A DNA stretch of 64,000 bases from Streptomyces spirodelae (lineage in GTDB: Bacteria; Actinomycetota; Actinomycetes; Streptomycetales; Streptomycetaceae): positions 62,001 to 126,000 of the forward strand of contig NZ_JAFFZN010000026.1 in the NCBI RefSeq assembly GCF_017676385.1. The letters run 5' to 3'. The notes below the pieces were generated by a model. The model saw nothing but the letters and a program-made list of their open reading frames with translations, made no database searches and was not told the DNA's origin. A program made the translations under genes and the position numbers. Below, one piece after another: positions 7,084 to 15,259 of this stretch. Position 1 is the first letter of the stretch; each line of letters starts with the position of its first letter.

Positions 7084-9587
7084 CGGCCCGTCCCCTTCCG
7101 CAGTGCAGGCTCGGCCAGGTCAGCGGCGCTCGGCGTGGGCTCGCCGCCCTTGTACGTCACCCGCCACAGCGCCGACTTGTCGTCGGAGGTGAAGAAGCCG
7201 CGCCCGTAGTCGAGGACGTAGAGCGCCCCGTCGGGGCCGAACTTCCAGTCCATGAGGTTGCGGATGCCGCCCTCGCCGACGGGGACGATCGCATCCAGGC
7301 TCTCCGCGTGGGCCGGCTGTGCGCCCACGGCGTCGCCGTCGGGCATCACCAGCGCGTGGCGCGGCTGGGCGCCGTCGTAGAAGTCACCCACGAACCACTT
7401 GCCGTCCCAGTAGGAGGGCCACTTGGTCTTCGATGCGCTGTCGCCGTCGTACCGGTAGACCGGTCCGTTCATCGCTGCCTGGCCACCGCCCTTGAGCCAG
7501 GGCAGGGTGAGCTTCTGCTCGTCCAACTTGTAGCTCGGGACGCCGTTCTCGTCGCGGGGGAAGTCGGGGCCTCCGCCCTGCGGGGAGTACCAGATGTTGT
7601 TGTTCCGGGCCGGCGGGATGTTGACCAGGCCGTCGTTGTTGGGCGACTCGTTCTTCAGTTGATCACAGTCGTACCAGCCCAGCGGCTTGCTCGGGTCGGG
7701 CAGATTGCGGTCGCGGTAGGGCTGCTTGTTGCCCATGCAGTACGGCCAGCCCTGGTTGCCCGCGCTGGTGATCCTGGCGAAGGTGTCGTACTTCGCCGGG
7801 CCCCAGGTCGGGCTGGGGTTCTGCGCGTCGGGTCCGACCCAGCCCGCGTACAGGGTGTCGGTCTTCTTGTCGACGGCGATCCGCGCCGGGTTGCGGACAC
7901 CCATCACATAGATCTCCCCGCGGGTCTTGCCGCCGCCCTCGGCGCTCTCCTTGCCGGTGAAGAGATTGCCCTCGGGAAGGGTGTAGGTGCCGTCGTCCTC
8001 GGGGTGGATGCGCAGGATCTTGCCGTTGAGGTTGTTGGTGTTGCCCGCCGTGCGGCGCGCGTCGGCGAAGGAGACGCCCTTGAAGTTCGGTTCGGGGTTG
8101 TTGCCCGAGTAACCGTCGCTGAACCGCGAGGAGTTGTTGTCACCTGTGGCGATGTAGAGGTTGCCCTTGGAGTCCCAGGCCATCCCGCCGCCCGCGTGAC
8201 AGCAGCTGTGGATCTGGACCGGCCACTTGAGCAGCACCTTCTCCGAGCCCAGGTCCAGCTTGTCGGTCTCCTTGTCCAGCGTGAAGCGGGAGACGCGCCG
8301 CTCGGCCATATGGGTCTCGCGGTTGATCTCGCTGTGCGGCGTGTAGTGCAGATAGACCCAGCCGTTCTCGGCGAAGTCCGGGTCCAGTTCGATACCGAGC
8401 AGCCCTTCCTCGTTCTTGACCAGCTCGTCGCCGCCGCCCTTGTTGCCGAAGACCGTGAGCTCCCCGGCCAGGGTGACCTTGTCCGTCTTCGGATTCCAGA
8501 TGTGGATCTGGCCCTTGCCCTTGCCGATGTCCGGGTCGTTCCAATCGGTGACCACGGGCTGGGAGGCGTCACCGCCGCCGCGGCCGATGTAGAAGATCCG
8601 GCCGTCCTTCGCGGTCACCAGACCGTGCGGCTCACCGATCTGGTCTGACTTGCCGGGCTGGTTGGGCTCGGTGAGCCGCTTGGCCTCGTAGTTCGAGGCG
8701 ATCGCGGCCTGGCAGTCGGCGCGCGCCAGCCGTGTGGTCCACAGCAGCGCGCCGCGCAGGTGGGTGCGGAAGTCGGTCTCCGCGAAGCTCGACCTGGTGC
8801 CGCCCATGGCGGTGTAGAACGAGCGGCCGCCGTCGTAGTCGCGGCACCAGGAGACCGGGTGGTCCCAACTGCCCGCGTCGGTGCCCGGGTCATAGCTGTT
8901 GGTGCGCACCCGCGCGACCGTGTGCACCTTTCCGGAAGGGTTCTCCTTCCAGTTGAGCCACTTGTCGGGGCGCTTCCAGGCGGCGGGCAGGTCCCTGGTC
9001 GCCGGGTGCTGCCGGTCGCCGACCTCCACGACGGCGCGCTGCACCTGCTGGGGGCTGTGCTCGGCGGGCCGGGCGCCGATCAGCCCGGTGAACCAGTCCG
9101 AGTACGGTTCGGCGCGGGCCGCGTCGTGGATGCCGAGGAAGCCACCGCCGGCCTCCATGAAGCTCTCCAGGCCGGCCTCCTGCTCGGGATCGAGCACATC
9201 GCCGTCGCCGGTGAGGAAGACGACGGCGTTGAAGCGGCCGAGCCGCGGCTTGGTGAAGATCGCCGGGTCGTCGGTGGCCCGGATGGTGAAACGCTCCTGG
9301 GCCGGGCCCTGTTGGCCGATCTTCTCGATGGCCTCGATCGCGGCATCGACGGTGGGTGACTCCTCGCCCGTCGCACCATGGAAGACCAGGACACGGACGT
9401 CCTCACCGCCCGGCGGGCTCGGCAGCGCCAGCTTTGGCGCCGGCGCCCCCGGTGGCGGGGCCGCGAGCGCCGGGGCGCCCAGCAGACCCGCGGTGAGGGC
9501 TCCGGCCAGCAGTGCGGCAATCCTGCTGCGTCGGGATCGGCGGGGTCGTCGGGGTCTGGTCCGTTTCGGGTGCGGTTGGAACCGCAT
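7080..9587 (-). CDS. Secreted ThuA / PQQ-type sugar dehydrogenase fusion
   Basis: The 835-residue protein has a basic N-terminus and signal peptide ending near ALAA (about 43). A ThuA domain follows (about 60-265; VLVFHGATGE, FLGIHDAARAEPYSDWF), then a glucose/sorbosone dehydrogenase beta-propeller (about 290-820; GIELDPDFAENGWVYLHYTP, HSCCHAGGGMAWDSKGNLYIATGD, GEIYVMGVRNPARIA). The propeller family oxidises sugars with PQQ. ThuA proteins relate to disaccharide oxidation and 3-keto sugar metabolism, matching the DUF1080 domain of the coupled downstream gene. The pair probably forms an extracellular sugar-oxidation unit, although no PQQ biosynthesis genes are in view. Confidence 0.82.
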   Translation of the reverse strand: MRFQPHPKRTRPRRPRRSRRSRIAALLAGALTAGLLGAPALAAPPPGAPAPKLALPSPPGGEDVRVLVFHGATGEESPTVDAAIEAIEKIGQQGPAQERFTIRATDDPAIFTKPRLGRFNAVVFLTGDGDVLDPEQEAGLESFMEAGGGFLGIHDAARAEPYSDWFTGLIGARPAEHSPQQVQRAVVEVGDRQHPATRDLPAAWKRPDKWLNWKENPSGKVHTVARVRTNSYDPGTDAGSWDHPVSWCRDYDGGRSFYTAMGGTRSSFAETDFRTHLRGALLWTTRLARADCQAAIASNYEAKRLTEPNQPGKSDQIGEPHGLVTAKDGRIFYIGRGGGDASQPVVTDWNDPDIGKGKGQIHIWNPKTDKVTLAGELTVFGNKGGGDELVKNEEGLLGIELDPDFAENGWVYLHYTPHSEINRETHMAERRVSRFTLDKETDKLDLGSEKVLLKWPVQIHSCCHAGGGMAWDSKGNLYIATGDNNSSRFSDGYSGNNPEPNFKGVSFADARRTAGNTNNLNGKILRIHPEDDGTYTLPEGNLFTGKESAEGGGKTRGEIYVMGVRNPARIAVDKKTDTLYAGWVGPDAQNPSPTWGPAKYDTFARITSAGNQGWPYCMGNKQPYRDRNLPDPSKPLGWYDCDQLKNESPNNDGLVNIPPARNNNIWYSPQGGGPDFPRDENGVPSYKLDEQKLTLPWLKGGGQAAMNGPVYRYDGDSASKTKWPSYWDGKWFVGDFYDGAQPRHALVMPDGDAVGAQPAHAESLDAIVPVGEGGIRNLMDWKFGPDGALYVLDYGRGFFTSDDKSALWRVTYKGGEPTPSAADLAEPALRKGTGR

Positions 9588-9629
9588 GCGTGATCCACCC
9601 CTCTTCGGTCACAGAAACGTGGCAGAAGC

Positions 9630-9660
9630 TAGACCTCTTTCGGCGGTTCGCCAAGGTCTA
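9630..9660. promoter_or_regulatory. Inverted repeat in divergent promoter region (dehydrogenase/laccase)
   Basis: TAGACCT (9630-9636) pairs with AGGTCTA (9654-9660), and inside them GGCG-GTT-CGCC pairs at 9642-9652. The element lies about 40 bp upstream of the sugar-dehydrogenase start and 135 bp upstream of the laccase start. It could be an operator for either gene or a structured leader. No neighbouring regulator gene suggests which protein binds. Confidence 0.45.
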
Positions 9661-9794
9661 TGACCGCAACTCGACGAACTTTGTCCTGACTGTGGATAAA
9701 CGGCGCGGTGAGCGCTACCGTCCCCCTCAACTCGACAAGCACGGCGCACCGTTCAGCCCTCCGCCCGCTCACATCCGAGGGGAGAACGAGAACG

Positions 9795-10778
9795 ATGACC
9801 GGAAACCCCAGCACCCCCAGCCGCCGTTCCTTCAGCAGGGGCCTGCTGGCCTCGGGTGCCGTCGCGGCGGTCGGCGGCAGCGCCCTGACAGCTGCCGCCA
9901 CGCCCTCCGCCGCCGCACCGGCTCGCACCGGGGCCCTGCGCCGCGCGGGCAAGGGCGGCGAGACGCGGCGGATCAAGATGTACGCGGAGAAGCTCCCGGA
10001 CGGCCAGATGGGGTACGGCCTGGAGAAGGGCAAGGCCACCATCCCCGGTCCGCTGATCGAACTGACCGAGGGCGACACCCTGCACATCGAGTTCGAGAAC
10101 ACCATGGACGTCGCCGCCAGCCTCCATCCGCACGGCGTGGACTACGACATCGCCAACGACGGCACCAAGATGAACAAAAGCCACGTCGAGCCCGGCGGCA
10201 AGCGCACCTACACCTGGCGCACCCACCGGCCAGGGCGCCGCAAGGACGGCACCTGGCGCCCCGGCAGCGCCGGCTACTGGCACTACCACGACCACGTCGT
10301 CGGCACCGAGCACGGCACCGGAGGCATCCGCAACGGGCTCTACGGCCCGGTCATCGTGCGCCGCGAGGGGGACATCCTGCCCGACCCCGAGCGGCAGTTC
10401 ACCATCGTCTTCAACGACATGACCACCAACAACCTCAAGAAGGGGCCGGACTTCAAGGCCACGGTGGGCGACCGGGTCGAGATCATCATGATCACGCACG
10501 GTGAGTACTACCACACGTTCCACATGCACGGTCACCGCTGGGCCGACAACCGCACCGGCCTGCTGGAAGGTCCCGAGGACGCCAGCCGGATCATCGACAA
10601 CAAGATCACCGGCCCCGCGGACTCCTTCGGCTTCCAGATCATCGCCGGGGAGGGCGTGGGAGCGGGCGCGTGGATGTACCACTGCCACGTCCAGAGCCAC
10701 TCCGACATGGGGATGGCGGGGCTGTTGCTGATCGCCAAGCCGGACGGCACCGTGCCGGGGCATGAAGATCACCGGTGA
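9795..10778 (+). CDS. Tat-exported two-domain multicopper oxidase (small laccase)
   Basis: The 327-residue precursor has a twin-arginine signal (SRRSFSRGLLASGAVAAVGG, about 9-28). All four copper motifs are present: HPHG at 111-114, HYHDH at 163-167, HxxHxH from His240, and HCHVQSHSDMGM at 296-307 with type-1 Cys297, His302 and axial Met307. The short two-domain form is the streptomycete small laccase, an active trimer that oxidises phenols and reduces oxygen to water. S. coelicolor SCO6712 is the well-studied example. The GGGGAGAACGAG ribosome site precedes the ATG. It is divergent from the secreted copper/sugar-oxidation genes. Confidence 0.93.
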   Translation: MTGNPSTPSRRSFSRGLLASGAVAAVGGSALTAAATPSAAAPARTGALRRAGKGGETRRIKMYAEKLPDGQMGYGLEKGKATIPGPLIELTEGDTLHIEFENTMDVAASLHPHGVDYDIANDGTKMNKSHVEPGGKRTYTWRTHRPGRRKDGTWRPGSAGYWHYHDHVVGTEHGTGGIRNGLYGPVIVRREGDILPDPERQFTIVFNDMTTNNLKKGPDFKATVGDRVEIIMITHGEYYHTFHMHGHRWADNRTGLLEGPEDASRIIDNKITGPADSFGFQIIAGEGVGAGAWMYHCHVQSHSDMGMAGLLLIAKPDGTVPGHEDHR

Positions 10779-10806
10779 CGGCGCGCCGCCGAGTCGGGCG
10801 TGGTAG

Positions 10807-10839
10807 CGTTGCAGACGTTGCAGTTTTGGTACCCATACT
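10807..10839 (+). promoter_or_regulatory. Candidate cold-shock gene promoter with tandem CGTTGCAG repeat
   Basis: CGTTGCAG occurs twice with a 9-bp period (10807-10814 and 10816-10823). The first TTGCAG could be a -35 element, 19 bp from CATACT (10834-10839) as a poor -10. Transcription from here would begin inside or at the edge of the following hairpin. Confidence 0.4.
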
Positions 10840-10843
10840 TATG

Positions 10844-10880
10844 CGCGCCTGAGCTTTGTGGCTCGGGCGCGTTTTGTCTT
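10844..10880 (+). terminator. Strong hairpin with U-rich tail in the csp leader
   Basis: CGCGCCTGAGC (10844-10854) pairs with GCTCGGGCGCG (10861-10871) around a 6-nt loop, 11 pairs with one G-U, followed by TTTTGTCTT. This is a textbook intrinsic terminator shape. It could end laccase transcripts, or act as a 5' structural element of the cold-shock mRNA, which begins coding at 10965. Confidence 0.7.
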
Positions 10881-10964
10881 CCGGAGCTTTTCTGGATGGG
10901 GGTCATGACGGCGACGCGGAGCCCACGAGGTGTGCGGCTCCCAGCCACCCTGAAGGAGAAGAAG

Positions 10965-11168
10965 ATGGCATCCGGCACTGTGAAGTGGTTCAACTCGGAA
11001 AAGGGCTTCGGGTTCATCGAGCAGGACGGCGGCGGCGCCGACGTCTTCGCCCACTACTCGAACATCGCGGCCCAGGGCTTCCGTGAGCTCCACGAAGGCC
11101 AGAAGGTCAACTTCGACGTCACGCAGGGCCAGAAGGGCCCGCAGGCGGAGAACATCACTCCCGCCTGA
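10965..11168 (+). CDS. Cold-shock protein, CspA family
   Basis: A 67-residue single cold-shock domain starts MASGTVKWFNSEKGFGFI, with both RNA-binding motifs intact: RNP1 (KGFGFI) and RNP2 (VFAHY). It binds single-stranded RNA and DNA as a chaperone and anti-terminator. AAGGAGAAGAAG immediately precedes the ATG, a strong ribosome site. The untranslated region ahead of it is over 100 bases long and contains a stable hairpin, as is usual for this family. A terminator follows directly. Confidence 0.95.
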   Translation: MASGTVKWFNSEKGFGFIEQDGGGADVFAHYSNIAAQGFRELHEGQKVNFDVTQGQKGPQAENITPA

Positions 11169-11193
11169 CGCAACGCTTGACGCGTAGTACCCC

Positions 11194-11227
11194 GCTGGGG
11201 CCCCACCACTGAGGTGCGGGCCCCAGC
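11194..11227 (+). terminator. Terminator downstream of the cold-shock gene
   Basis: GCTGGGGCCC (11194-11203) pairs with GGGCCCCAGC (11218-11227), and ACC/GGT pair inside the loop, giving a long GC-rich stem 25 bases after the stop codon. Confidence 0.75.
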
Positions 11228-11269
11228 CCCTTTCCATGCCCGTGTCGGTACGTCCGGCATCATGAGCGC

Positions 11270-11719
11270 ATGCCCCGACGCAAGACCGCCCGCCCCGCTC
11301 GCCGCTCCGCCGTGCCCACGGCCTGCCCCTGTGGAGCCGCCGCGGAGGGCGCAGCCCCCGGAGCCGCCCGTTACGCCGAGTGCTGTGGCCGTTACCACCG
11401 CGGCGAGGCGGTGCCGGCGACCCCCGAGGAGCTGATGCGTTCCCGGTACGCCGCCTTCGCGCTGGGGGAGACGGCGTATCTGCTGCGCACCTGGCATCCG
11501 GACACCCGCCCGGCCACCCTCGACCTGGGTTGCGGGCCCCGCTGGACGGGGCTGGAGATCCTCGACACATCCGGCGGCAGCGCCTTCCATGACGAGGGGA
11601 CGGTCACCTTCCGTGCCCACTACGCGGGAGCCGACGGCGAGCCCGGAGCGCAGGAGGAGCGCAGCCGTTTCACGCGGCTGGACGGCGCCTGGGTGTATGT
11701 GGACGGCAAGGTGGCCTGA
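11270..11719 (+). CDS. YchJ-family protein with SEC-C-like cysteine motif
   Basis: The 149-residue protein has an N-terminal cysteine motif (CPCG at about 19-22, YAECCGRYH at 35-43) and the YchJ core (MRSRYAAFALGETAYLLRTW). The C-terminal NTF2-like fold ends in SRFTRLDGAWVYVDGKV. SEC-C motifs bind zinc; the family's role is unknown. No strong ribosome site is visible ahead of the ATG, so the start is provisional, but it gives the usual family length. Confidence 0.82.
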   Translation: MPRRKTARPARRSAVPTACPCGAAAEGAAPGAARYAECCGRYHRGEAVPATPEELMRSRYAAFALGETAYLLRTWHPDTRPATLDLGCGPRWTGLEILDTSGGSAFHDEGTVTFRAHYAGADGEPGAQEERSRFTRLDGAWVYVDGKVA

Positions 11720-11764
11720 GACCGGCCCCAGGCCCTGCCTCCCCCGTACCCGGCTCCCTCCTCC

Positions 11765-12154
11765 TCAGGCCCCTGTGACGTTCTGCGGGTACCAGCGCAG
11801 CTCGACGGTGTTGCCGTCCGGGTCCCGAACGTAGACCGACTCCGCCGTGCCCCGGGCCCCGAAGCGGCTGACCGGGCCCTCGATCACGTCGAAGTCGCCC
11901 GAGTCGATGACCGTCTGCCAGTCGAGCGGCTCGACGACCAGACAGATGTGATCGACGTTCGACTCCCCGCGCGGCCGGTCCAGCAGATCGATGATCGTGG
12001 TCGGGCTGACCCGCACCGAGGGGAACGGGACCTGGCCGGCCCGCCACTCCTCGACCCGGACCGGCTCCAGGCCCAGCGGTCCGCAGTAGAACTCCAACGC
12101 GCGCTCGACGTCCCCCACATTGAGCACGAGGTGGTCGAAATCCGTCACTCGCAT
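11765..12154 (-). CDS. VOC-superfamily (glyoxalase-like) protein
   Basis: This 129-residue single VOC domain starts MRVTDFDHLVLNVGDVERAL and carries the metal-site pattern: the first His in FDHLVL, then NVDHICLVV, and a final Glu in DPDGNTVELRWYP. Such proteins are metal-dependent isomerases, dioxygenases or resistance proteins. The substrate cannot be told from sequence. AAAGG precedes the ATG. It is convergent with the YchJ gene. Confidence 0.85.
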   Translation of the reverse strand: MRVTDFDHLVLNVGDVERALEFYCGPLGLEPVRVEEWRAGQVPFPSVRVSPTTIIDLLDRPRGESNVDHICLVVEPLDWQTVIDSGDFDVIEGPVSRFGARGTAESVYVRDPDGNTVELRWYPQNVTGA

Positions 12155-12212
12155 GTGCAGCCTTTCATCAGCTCAGCCCAACTCGGTACAGTTCAGGGCA
12201 GCTCGGTTCACT

Positions 12213-13430
12213 TCAGACTTCGGAGTCTTCCAGGACGCGGAACTCCAGGCCAGCGCGGACCAGCCGGGCGGTCAGCGCGTCGCCCATCGCGACCGCGGTC
12301 GTCACCTGGCCCGAGGTGGGCGGCAGGTCGTCGTGAGTGAGGCAGAGCGCCGCCTCCGCGAGGATCTTGGCCGTCTCGTCGTATCCGGGGTCGCCGCCCG
12401 CCACCTCGGTCACCACGCGGCGCCCGCCGCCGCGGCCGATGAAGCGCACCGAGAACCAGCTGCGTGCCCGCCGCCGTTCGTCCGGCCCCTCGCCCGAGGC
12501 CAGCCGGGAGGTCAGGAAGCGCCGCAGTGGCGGCAGCTGCGCGGCGGCGAACAGGCCGCCCGCGCCCGCGATTCCGCCGACGGCCGTCGGCAGCCGCCGG
12601 ACGGCCGCGTAGTGGCGGTAGGTGAAGGCGGGGCCGTACCGCTCCAGCGCGGCTGCCGAACGCCCCACGATCTGCGGGTCGATCGTCGGCAGCGGCACCG
12701 CCCATACGCCCAGCTCTTCCTCGCGCCGCACTCCGCCGGTAGGCGTTCTGACGGAGCGGTCGGCGGGGCGTGGGTCGGCCGCGTGCCTGGCCCTGGCGGT
12801 GCGGACCATCCGGTCGGCGCGGGAGAAGGCGAGCAGCGCGCTGGCGAACGTACCGCCGGAGACGGCCGCGTTGGAGCGGACGAAGCCGTCGACGCTCAGC
12901 GGTACGCCCTCCGGCAGGTGCCGCACGGTGAAGTGGGCGCCCAGGTCGTGCGGTACCGAGTCGAAGCCGCAGGCGTGCACGAGCCGCGCGCCGGTCTCCT
13001 GGGCGCGGGAGTGGTGCCGCAGGTACATCAGGTCCACGAACTCCGGCTCGCCCGACAGATCGAGGTAGTCCGTACCGGCCTCGGCGCACGCGGCCACCAG
13101 CCGGGTGCCGTAGCGCAGATAGGGACCGACGGTGCTCGCCACCACCCGTGAGCGTGCGGCCAGTTCGGCCGTCGCCCGCGCGTCTGCGGCGTCGGCGGTC
13201 ACCAGGGGGAGATCGGCGGCGTCCGGGTGCGCTTCGGCCAGCCGGTCGCGTACGGCCTTCAGCTTCTGCTCGCTGCGCCCGGCCAGCGCCCAGCGGCAGG
13301 CGCGGGGCGCGTGTGCGGCCAGATACCGCGCTGTCAGTTCACCGACGAATCCGCTCGCCCCGAACAGGACGACATCGAACTCCCGCGAGCCCTGCTTCGG
13401 CCCGTTCCCGGTCTCCTCGGCGTCAACCAC
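12213..13430 (-). CDS. Saccharopine dehydrogenase-like / trans-acting enoyl reductase family
   Basis: The 405-residue protein opens with a Rossmann NAD(P) site, FDVVLFGASGFVGELTARYL (about 19-38), and then VVASTVGPYLRYGTRLVAAC. This matches actinobacterial saccharopine-dehydrogenase-like proteins, including the mycobacterial trans-acting enoyl reductase that serves polyketide synthases in surface-lipid assembly. No polyketide synthase is nearby, so the substrate is unknown. It is followed downstream by the VOC gene on the same strand. Confidence 0.8.
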   Translation of the reverse strand: MVDAEETGNGPKQGSREFDVVLFGASGFVGELTARYLAAHAPRACRWALAGRSEQKLKAVRDRLAEAHPDAADLPLVTADAADARATAELAARSRVVASTVGPYLRYGTRLVAACAEAGTDYLDLSGEPEFVDLMYLRHHSRAQETGARLVHACGFDSVPHDLGAHFTVRHLPEGVPLSVDGFVRSNAAVSGGTFASALLAFSRADRMVRTARARHAADPRPADRSVRTPTGGVRREEELGVWAVPLPTIDPQIVGRSAAALERYGPAFTYRHYAAVRRLPTAVGGIAGAGGLFAAAQLPPLRRFLTSRLASGEGPDERRRARSWFSVRFIGRGGGRRVVTEVAGGDPGYDETAKILAEAALCLTHDDLPPTSGQVTTAVAMGDALTARLVRAGLEFRVLEDSEV

Positions 13431-13485
13431 GGCAACCTCTCCGGGCCGAAGGGCCCTTACCGACGGGTAGCTACATGTGCGGCCC

Positions 13486-14394
13486 TCATTTCAGCAAACG
13501 CGACAGCCGCCGGTCCGCGAGGGGCTTCCCACCGGTCTGGCAGGTGGGGCAGTACTCCAGCGACGAGTCCCGGAAGGAGACCGAGCGGACGGTGTCCCCG
13601 CACACCGGGCACGGCTCCCCGGCGCGGCCGTGCACCCGCAGCCCGAGCCGCTTGCCCGCCTTCAGTTCGGCGGCGGACACCCCCCGCGCCCGCTCGACGG
13701 CGGAGGCCAGGACCTCCCGCAGTGCGGTGAACAGCGTGGTGGTCTCGGCGTCGGACAAGTCGGCCGCGAGCCGGAACGGCGACATCCGGGCCGCGTGCAG
13801 GATCTCGTCGGAGTAGGCGTTGCCGATCCCGGAGACGACCGACTGGTCCCGCAGCAGACCCTTGATCTGGTGCCGTTGCCCCGCCAGCAGGGCAGCGAGA
13901 GCCGCCCGGTCGAACGCGGGGGAGAGGGGGTCGGGACCCAGCCGTGCGATCCCCGGCACCTCCCCCGGCTCCCGTACGACGTGGACGGCGAGCCGCTTCT
14001 GGGTGCCCGCCTCGGTCAGGTCGAAGCCCTCGGCCGGCTCGCCCGCCAGCGCCAGGCGGAGGGCGAGCGGGCCCTTGCCGGGGCGGGGCGGTGCGGCGGG
14101 CAGCGCGTCCTGCCACCGCAGCCAGCCGGCGCGCGCCAGATGGACGACCAGATGGAGCGCGCCGTCCGCCCCGGGGCCGCCGCCGGCCCCGCCCTCGGCA
14201 GGGGCCGTCTCCAGGTCGAGGAACTTGCCGTGCCGCGTCACACCGGTGAAGGCCCGGCCTTCGAGAGCGTCCGGCGGGGGGTCGTACGTCTTGAGCACGC
14301 TGACCGCGACCGGCAGCACACGCCGGACCGTGCGCCCGGTCAGCCGCTCGGCCAGGAAGCCCCGCAGCGCCTCGACTTCGGGAAGCTCCGGCAT
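13486..14394 (-). CDS. Fpg/Nei-family DNA glycosylase
   Basis: The 302-residue protein begins MPELPEVEALRGFL. Processing of the Met leaves the catalytic N-terminal proline and Glu2. The helix-two-turn-helix region includes QSVVSGIGNAYSDEILHAA, and a C-terminal zinc finger is present (CPVCGDTVRSV, CPTCQTGGK). It excises oxidised bases and nicks the strand in base-excision repair. GGAGGAG sits six bases before the ATG. The frame continues open upstream, but the invariant PELPEVE start fixes the N-terminus. Confidence 0.93.
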   Translation of the reverse strand: MPELPEVEALRGFLAERLTGRTVRRVLPVAVSVLKTYDPPPDALEGRAFTGVTRHGKFLDLETAPAEGGAGGGPGADGALHLVVHLARAGWLRWQDALPAAPPRPGKGPLALRLALAGEPAEGFDLTEAGTQKRLAVHVVREPGEVPGIARLGPDPLSPAFDRAALAALLAGQRHQIKGLLRDQSVVSGIGNAYSDEILHAARMSPFRLAADLSDAETTTLFTALREVLASAVERARGVSAAELKAGKRLGLRVHGRAGEPCPVCGDTVRSVSFRDSSLEYCPTCQTGGKPLADRRLSRLLK

Positions 14395-14489
14395 GGTCTC
14401 TCCTCCCGCCACACGACCCGCCCGGCGGAGCGGGGCCCGAGGCCCGGCGGCCCCGAGGCCGAACCGGGCCTTGGACCGGTTCCGCTTTG

Positions 14490-14534
14490 GGCCGGTCCAT
14501 CTTTGGCCGGTCCGCCTCGGGTCGGTCCGCCTCG
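14490..14534. repeat. Three imperfect 15-bp tandem repeats
   Basis: GGCCGGTCCATCTTT, GGCCGGTCCGCCTCG and GGTCGGTCCGCCTCG follow each other between the OsmC gene and the fpg gene. A further partial copy lies on each side. No function is evident. Confidence 0.7.
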
Positions 14535-14552
14535 GGCCCGCTCCAGGTGGCC

Positions 14553-14978
14553 TCAGGCCAGCTTGGCCTCGTGGGTGATCTTGGTGGCCTTCAGCGCCTG
14601 GCTGACCGGACAGTTCTGGGCGGCTTCGGCCGCCGCGGCTGCGAACGCGTCCTGGTCGATACCGGGCACCTCGCCCTCCACGGTCAGATGGATACCGGTG
14701 ATGCCGGTGCCCGGCTGGAAGTCGACGGCAGCCTTGGTGGTCAGCTTGGTGGGCGGGGTGCCCGCGCTGTTGAGGCCGTTGGAGAGCGCCATCGAGAAGC
14801 AGCTCGAGTGCGCGGCGGCGATCAGCTCCTCGGGGCTGGTGCGGCCGCCCGGCTCCTCGGCGCGCGACGCCCATGAGACCGGGTACTGGCCGATGCCCGA
14901 GGAATCCAGGCTGACGGTCCCCGACCCTTCCGTCAGATTGCCGTTCCAGACGGTGTGGGCGGTGCGTGTGGTCGCCAT
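14553..14978 (-). CDS. OsmC-family peroxiredoxin-like protein
   Basis: The 141-residue protein starts MATTRTAHTVWNGNL and has the family pattern SPEELIAAAHSSCFSMALS (first reactive Cys) and QNCPVSQAL (second Cys). OsmC/Ohr proteins reduce organic hydroperoxides through this cysteine pair. The ATG at 14978 was chosen because GAGAGAGG precedes it; an upstream codon in frame adds five residues that are not conserved. It runs in the same direction as fpg. Confidence 0.9.
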   Translation of the reverse strand: MATTRTAHTVWNGNLTEGSGTVSLDSSGIGQYPVSWASRAEEPGGRTSPEELIAAAHSSCFSMALSNGLNSAGTPPTKLTTKAAVDFQPGTGITGIHLTVEGEVPGIDQDAFAAAAAEAAQNCPVSQALKATKITHEAKLA

Positions 14979-15259
14979 GGTGACCTCTCTCATAACGTCG
15001 GCGTCAACAGCGTCTTCAGTGTCGCAGTACCCGATCCTGCGCTCTCACCACACCTGCCGCACCCCGTGACGCGCCGGTACCGACGATCCCGTCCGGCGCC
15101 GCGGAGATCGCGTGCGACGACGCCGCGATCCCGTTCAACGCGTTCGACGATTTCCGGCCGGACGAGAGCCCGCGCGGGGGTACGGTGTCACATCCGGCGG
15201 GTATCAAAGAGTAATCAGCCTCGTGCGGAGAGTGAAAAGAGAGTGGGTGGCGCACAGTT

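Noticed and set aside
10844..10880. Possible tRNA or riboswitch
   Set aside because: It is a single hairpin with a U-rich tail and shows no cloverleaf or known aptamer core.
14490..14534. CRISPR-like repeat array
   Set aside because: The 15-bp units are contiguous with no spacers and no cas genes are nearby.
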